A program made the translations under genes and the position numbers. From Desulfuromonas sp. CSMB_57 (GTDB lineage Bacteria > Desulfobacterota > Desulfuromonadia > Desulfuromonadales > Syntrophotaleaceae), in assembly GCF_020194955.2 (NCBI RefSeq), contig NZ_JAFCIY020000038.1, forward strand, positions 106,006 through 170,005: a stretch of DNA of 64,000 nucleotides, read 5' to 3'. Position 1 is the first letter of the stretch, and the number at the start of each line of letters is the position of its first letter. Shown here piece by piece: positions 63,666 through 64,000 of this stretch. A model generated the notes under the pieces. That model was not told the DNA's origin. It did not search any database and saw only the letters and a list, made by a program, of their open reading frames with translations.

Positions 63666-63795
63666 GGTTTTTCGGGCTGATGATTCAGGAAAAGGTAGCA
63701 GGCAAATTCTGCTGCTCCTGCTGTTAGATGCGTACTCGTACTCAGCCCCGAAGGGGCGGTAATCGTACTCGTACGCGTACTCGACAGGAAACACA

Positions 63796-64000
63796 ATGTT
63801 CGACCATGAAAAACTCGATGCATACCGGGTCAGCATAACGTTTGTTACATGGGCCTATAGTTTGTGCAAGGGGCTCAAGGGTATCGACCGTCATGCCCGG
63901 GATCAACTCCTGCGCTCCTCTCAATCGATTCCGCTGAATATCGCCGAGGGCAATGGAAAGCCGCCTTCAGCGGATCGTAAGCGGTTTTTCAGGATTGCTC
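63796..64000 (+). CDS. Four-helix-bundle protein, 23S rRNA intervening-sequence type (3' end outside window)
   Basis: The frame opens with ATG 63796 after ACAGGAAACAC and runs off the right edge with 68 codons read. The product begins MFDHEKLDAYRVSITFVTWA and contains DQLLRSSQSIPLNIAEGNGK with ADRKRFFRIA, the signature of the four-helix-bundle family first found in 23S rRNA intervening sequences. These proteins are often encoded in accessory regions; their function is unknown. About half of the usual 115-125 residues is visible. Confidence 0.8.
   Translation, partial: MFDHEKLDAYRVSITFVTWAYSLCKGLKGIDRHARDQLLRSSQSIPLNIAEGNGKPPSADRKRFFRIA

Larger units (their letters stand above)
63270..63795. 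other. 526-bp intergenic region with perfect palindrome, terminator and CGTACTC repeats
   Basis: A 16-base perfect inverted repeat (CCCAATTCTCTCCGCA at 63418-63433 with 63435-63450, one-base centre) lies in the middle. A terminator follows at 63626, and CGTACTCGTAC-type repeats at about 63731-63783 flank a GCCCCGAAGGGGC hairpin just before the next gene. A 116-codon frame (63277-63627) has no ribosome site or recognisable domain. Confidence 0.55.

Noticed and set aside
1..64000. CRISPR array, rRNA operon, complete insertion sequence or prophage
   Set aside because: No regularly spaced direct repeats with spacers, no rRNA sequence, and no transposase, integrase or phage structural genes were seen.

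Overview
The window is 64 kb of dense, GC-rich bacterial chromosome, mostly housekeeping genes. It looks like a member of the Desulfuromonadia (the Geobacter / Desulfuromonas / Pelobacter group). The reasons are a citrate synthase of the eukaryotic sequence type (a known trait of Geobacteraceae), a membrane-bound pyrophosphatase, pyruvate carboxylase, two sigma-54-dependent response regulators, and the block ispE - tRNA-Gln - prs - rplY - pth - ychF - rpsF - rpsR - DUF2232 - rplI - dnaB. The outer-membrane genes (lpxH, a beta-barrel protein) show a Gram-negative cell. I cannot name the genus from sequence alone.

Layout. 1-2.9 kb: end of a YhaM-like exoribonuclease, an MBL-fold hydrolase and coaBC in one overlapping operon. 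2.9-6.2 kb: an exported zinc phospholipase C-type protein (minus), a family 4 uracil-DNA glycosylase and an unusual AAA ATPase. 6.2-16.5 kb: isoprenoid, PRPP and ribosomal genes, hppA and dnaB, closed by a 16-bp bidirectional terminator. 16.6-20.2 kb (minus): dusB-ntrB-ntrC. 20.4-24.8 kb: gltA and a YkgJ protein (plus), then a chemoreceptor (minus). 25.4-35.3 kb (plus): a J-domain protein, PsiE, a polyprenyl diphosphate synthase, Lon, an M16 protease pair (one active, one degenerate), a second YkgJ protein and a YihY membrane protein. 35.3-41.4 kb: lpxH (minus) behind a heptamer repeat array, an outer-membrane barrel, a lone 2[4Fe-4S] ferredoxin and a SNF2 helicase (minus). 42-54.5 kb (plus): a helical protein, nadC-birA-coaX, an EF-G2-type GTPase, a repeat protein, MOSC-mogA-mgtC, a REC-PilZ regulator, an acyl-CoA synthetase and an M24 peptidase. 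54.5-62 kb: a second sigma-54 regulator (minus), NfeD and stomatin, a long hairpin element and pyruvate carboxylase. 62-64 kb is the only clearly accessory stretch: a decayed MNT nucleotidyltransferase, a RhuM-Fic/Doc fusion and the start of a four-helix-bundle (23S rRNA intervening-sequence type) protein.

Genes that work together. birA loads biotin onto pyruvate carboxylase, which with citrate synthase feeds the TCA cycle. coaBC and coaX both belong to coenzyme A synthesis. rpsF, rpsR and rplI form a ribosomal operon. NfeD and stomatin form the usual membrane protease pair. The two M16 proteins probably form one heterodimeric protease.

No CRISPR array, rRNA operon, complete insertion sequence or prophage was found. 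No complete undescribed system is proven here. The best leads are the proteins that join GspE N-terminal-like modules to an AAA ATPase or to a J domain, the TTGACAA repeat array before the J-domain gene, the heptamer array abutting a near-leaderless lpxH promoter, and the accessory right end.
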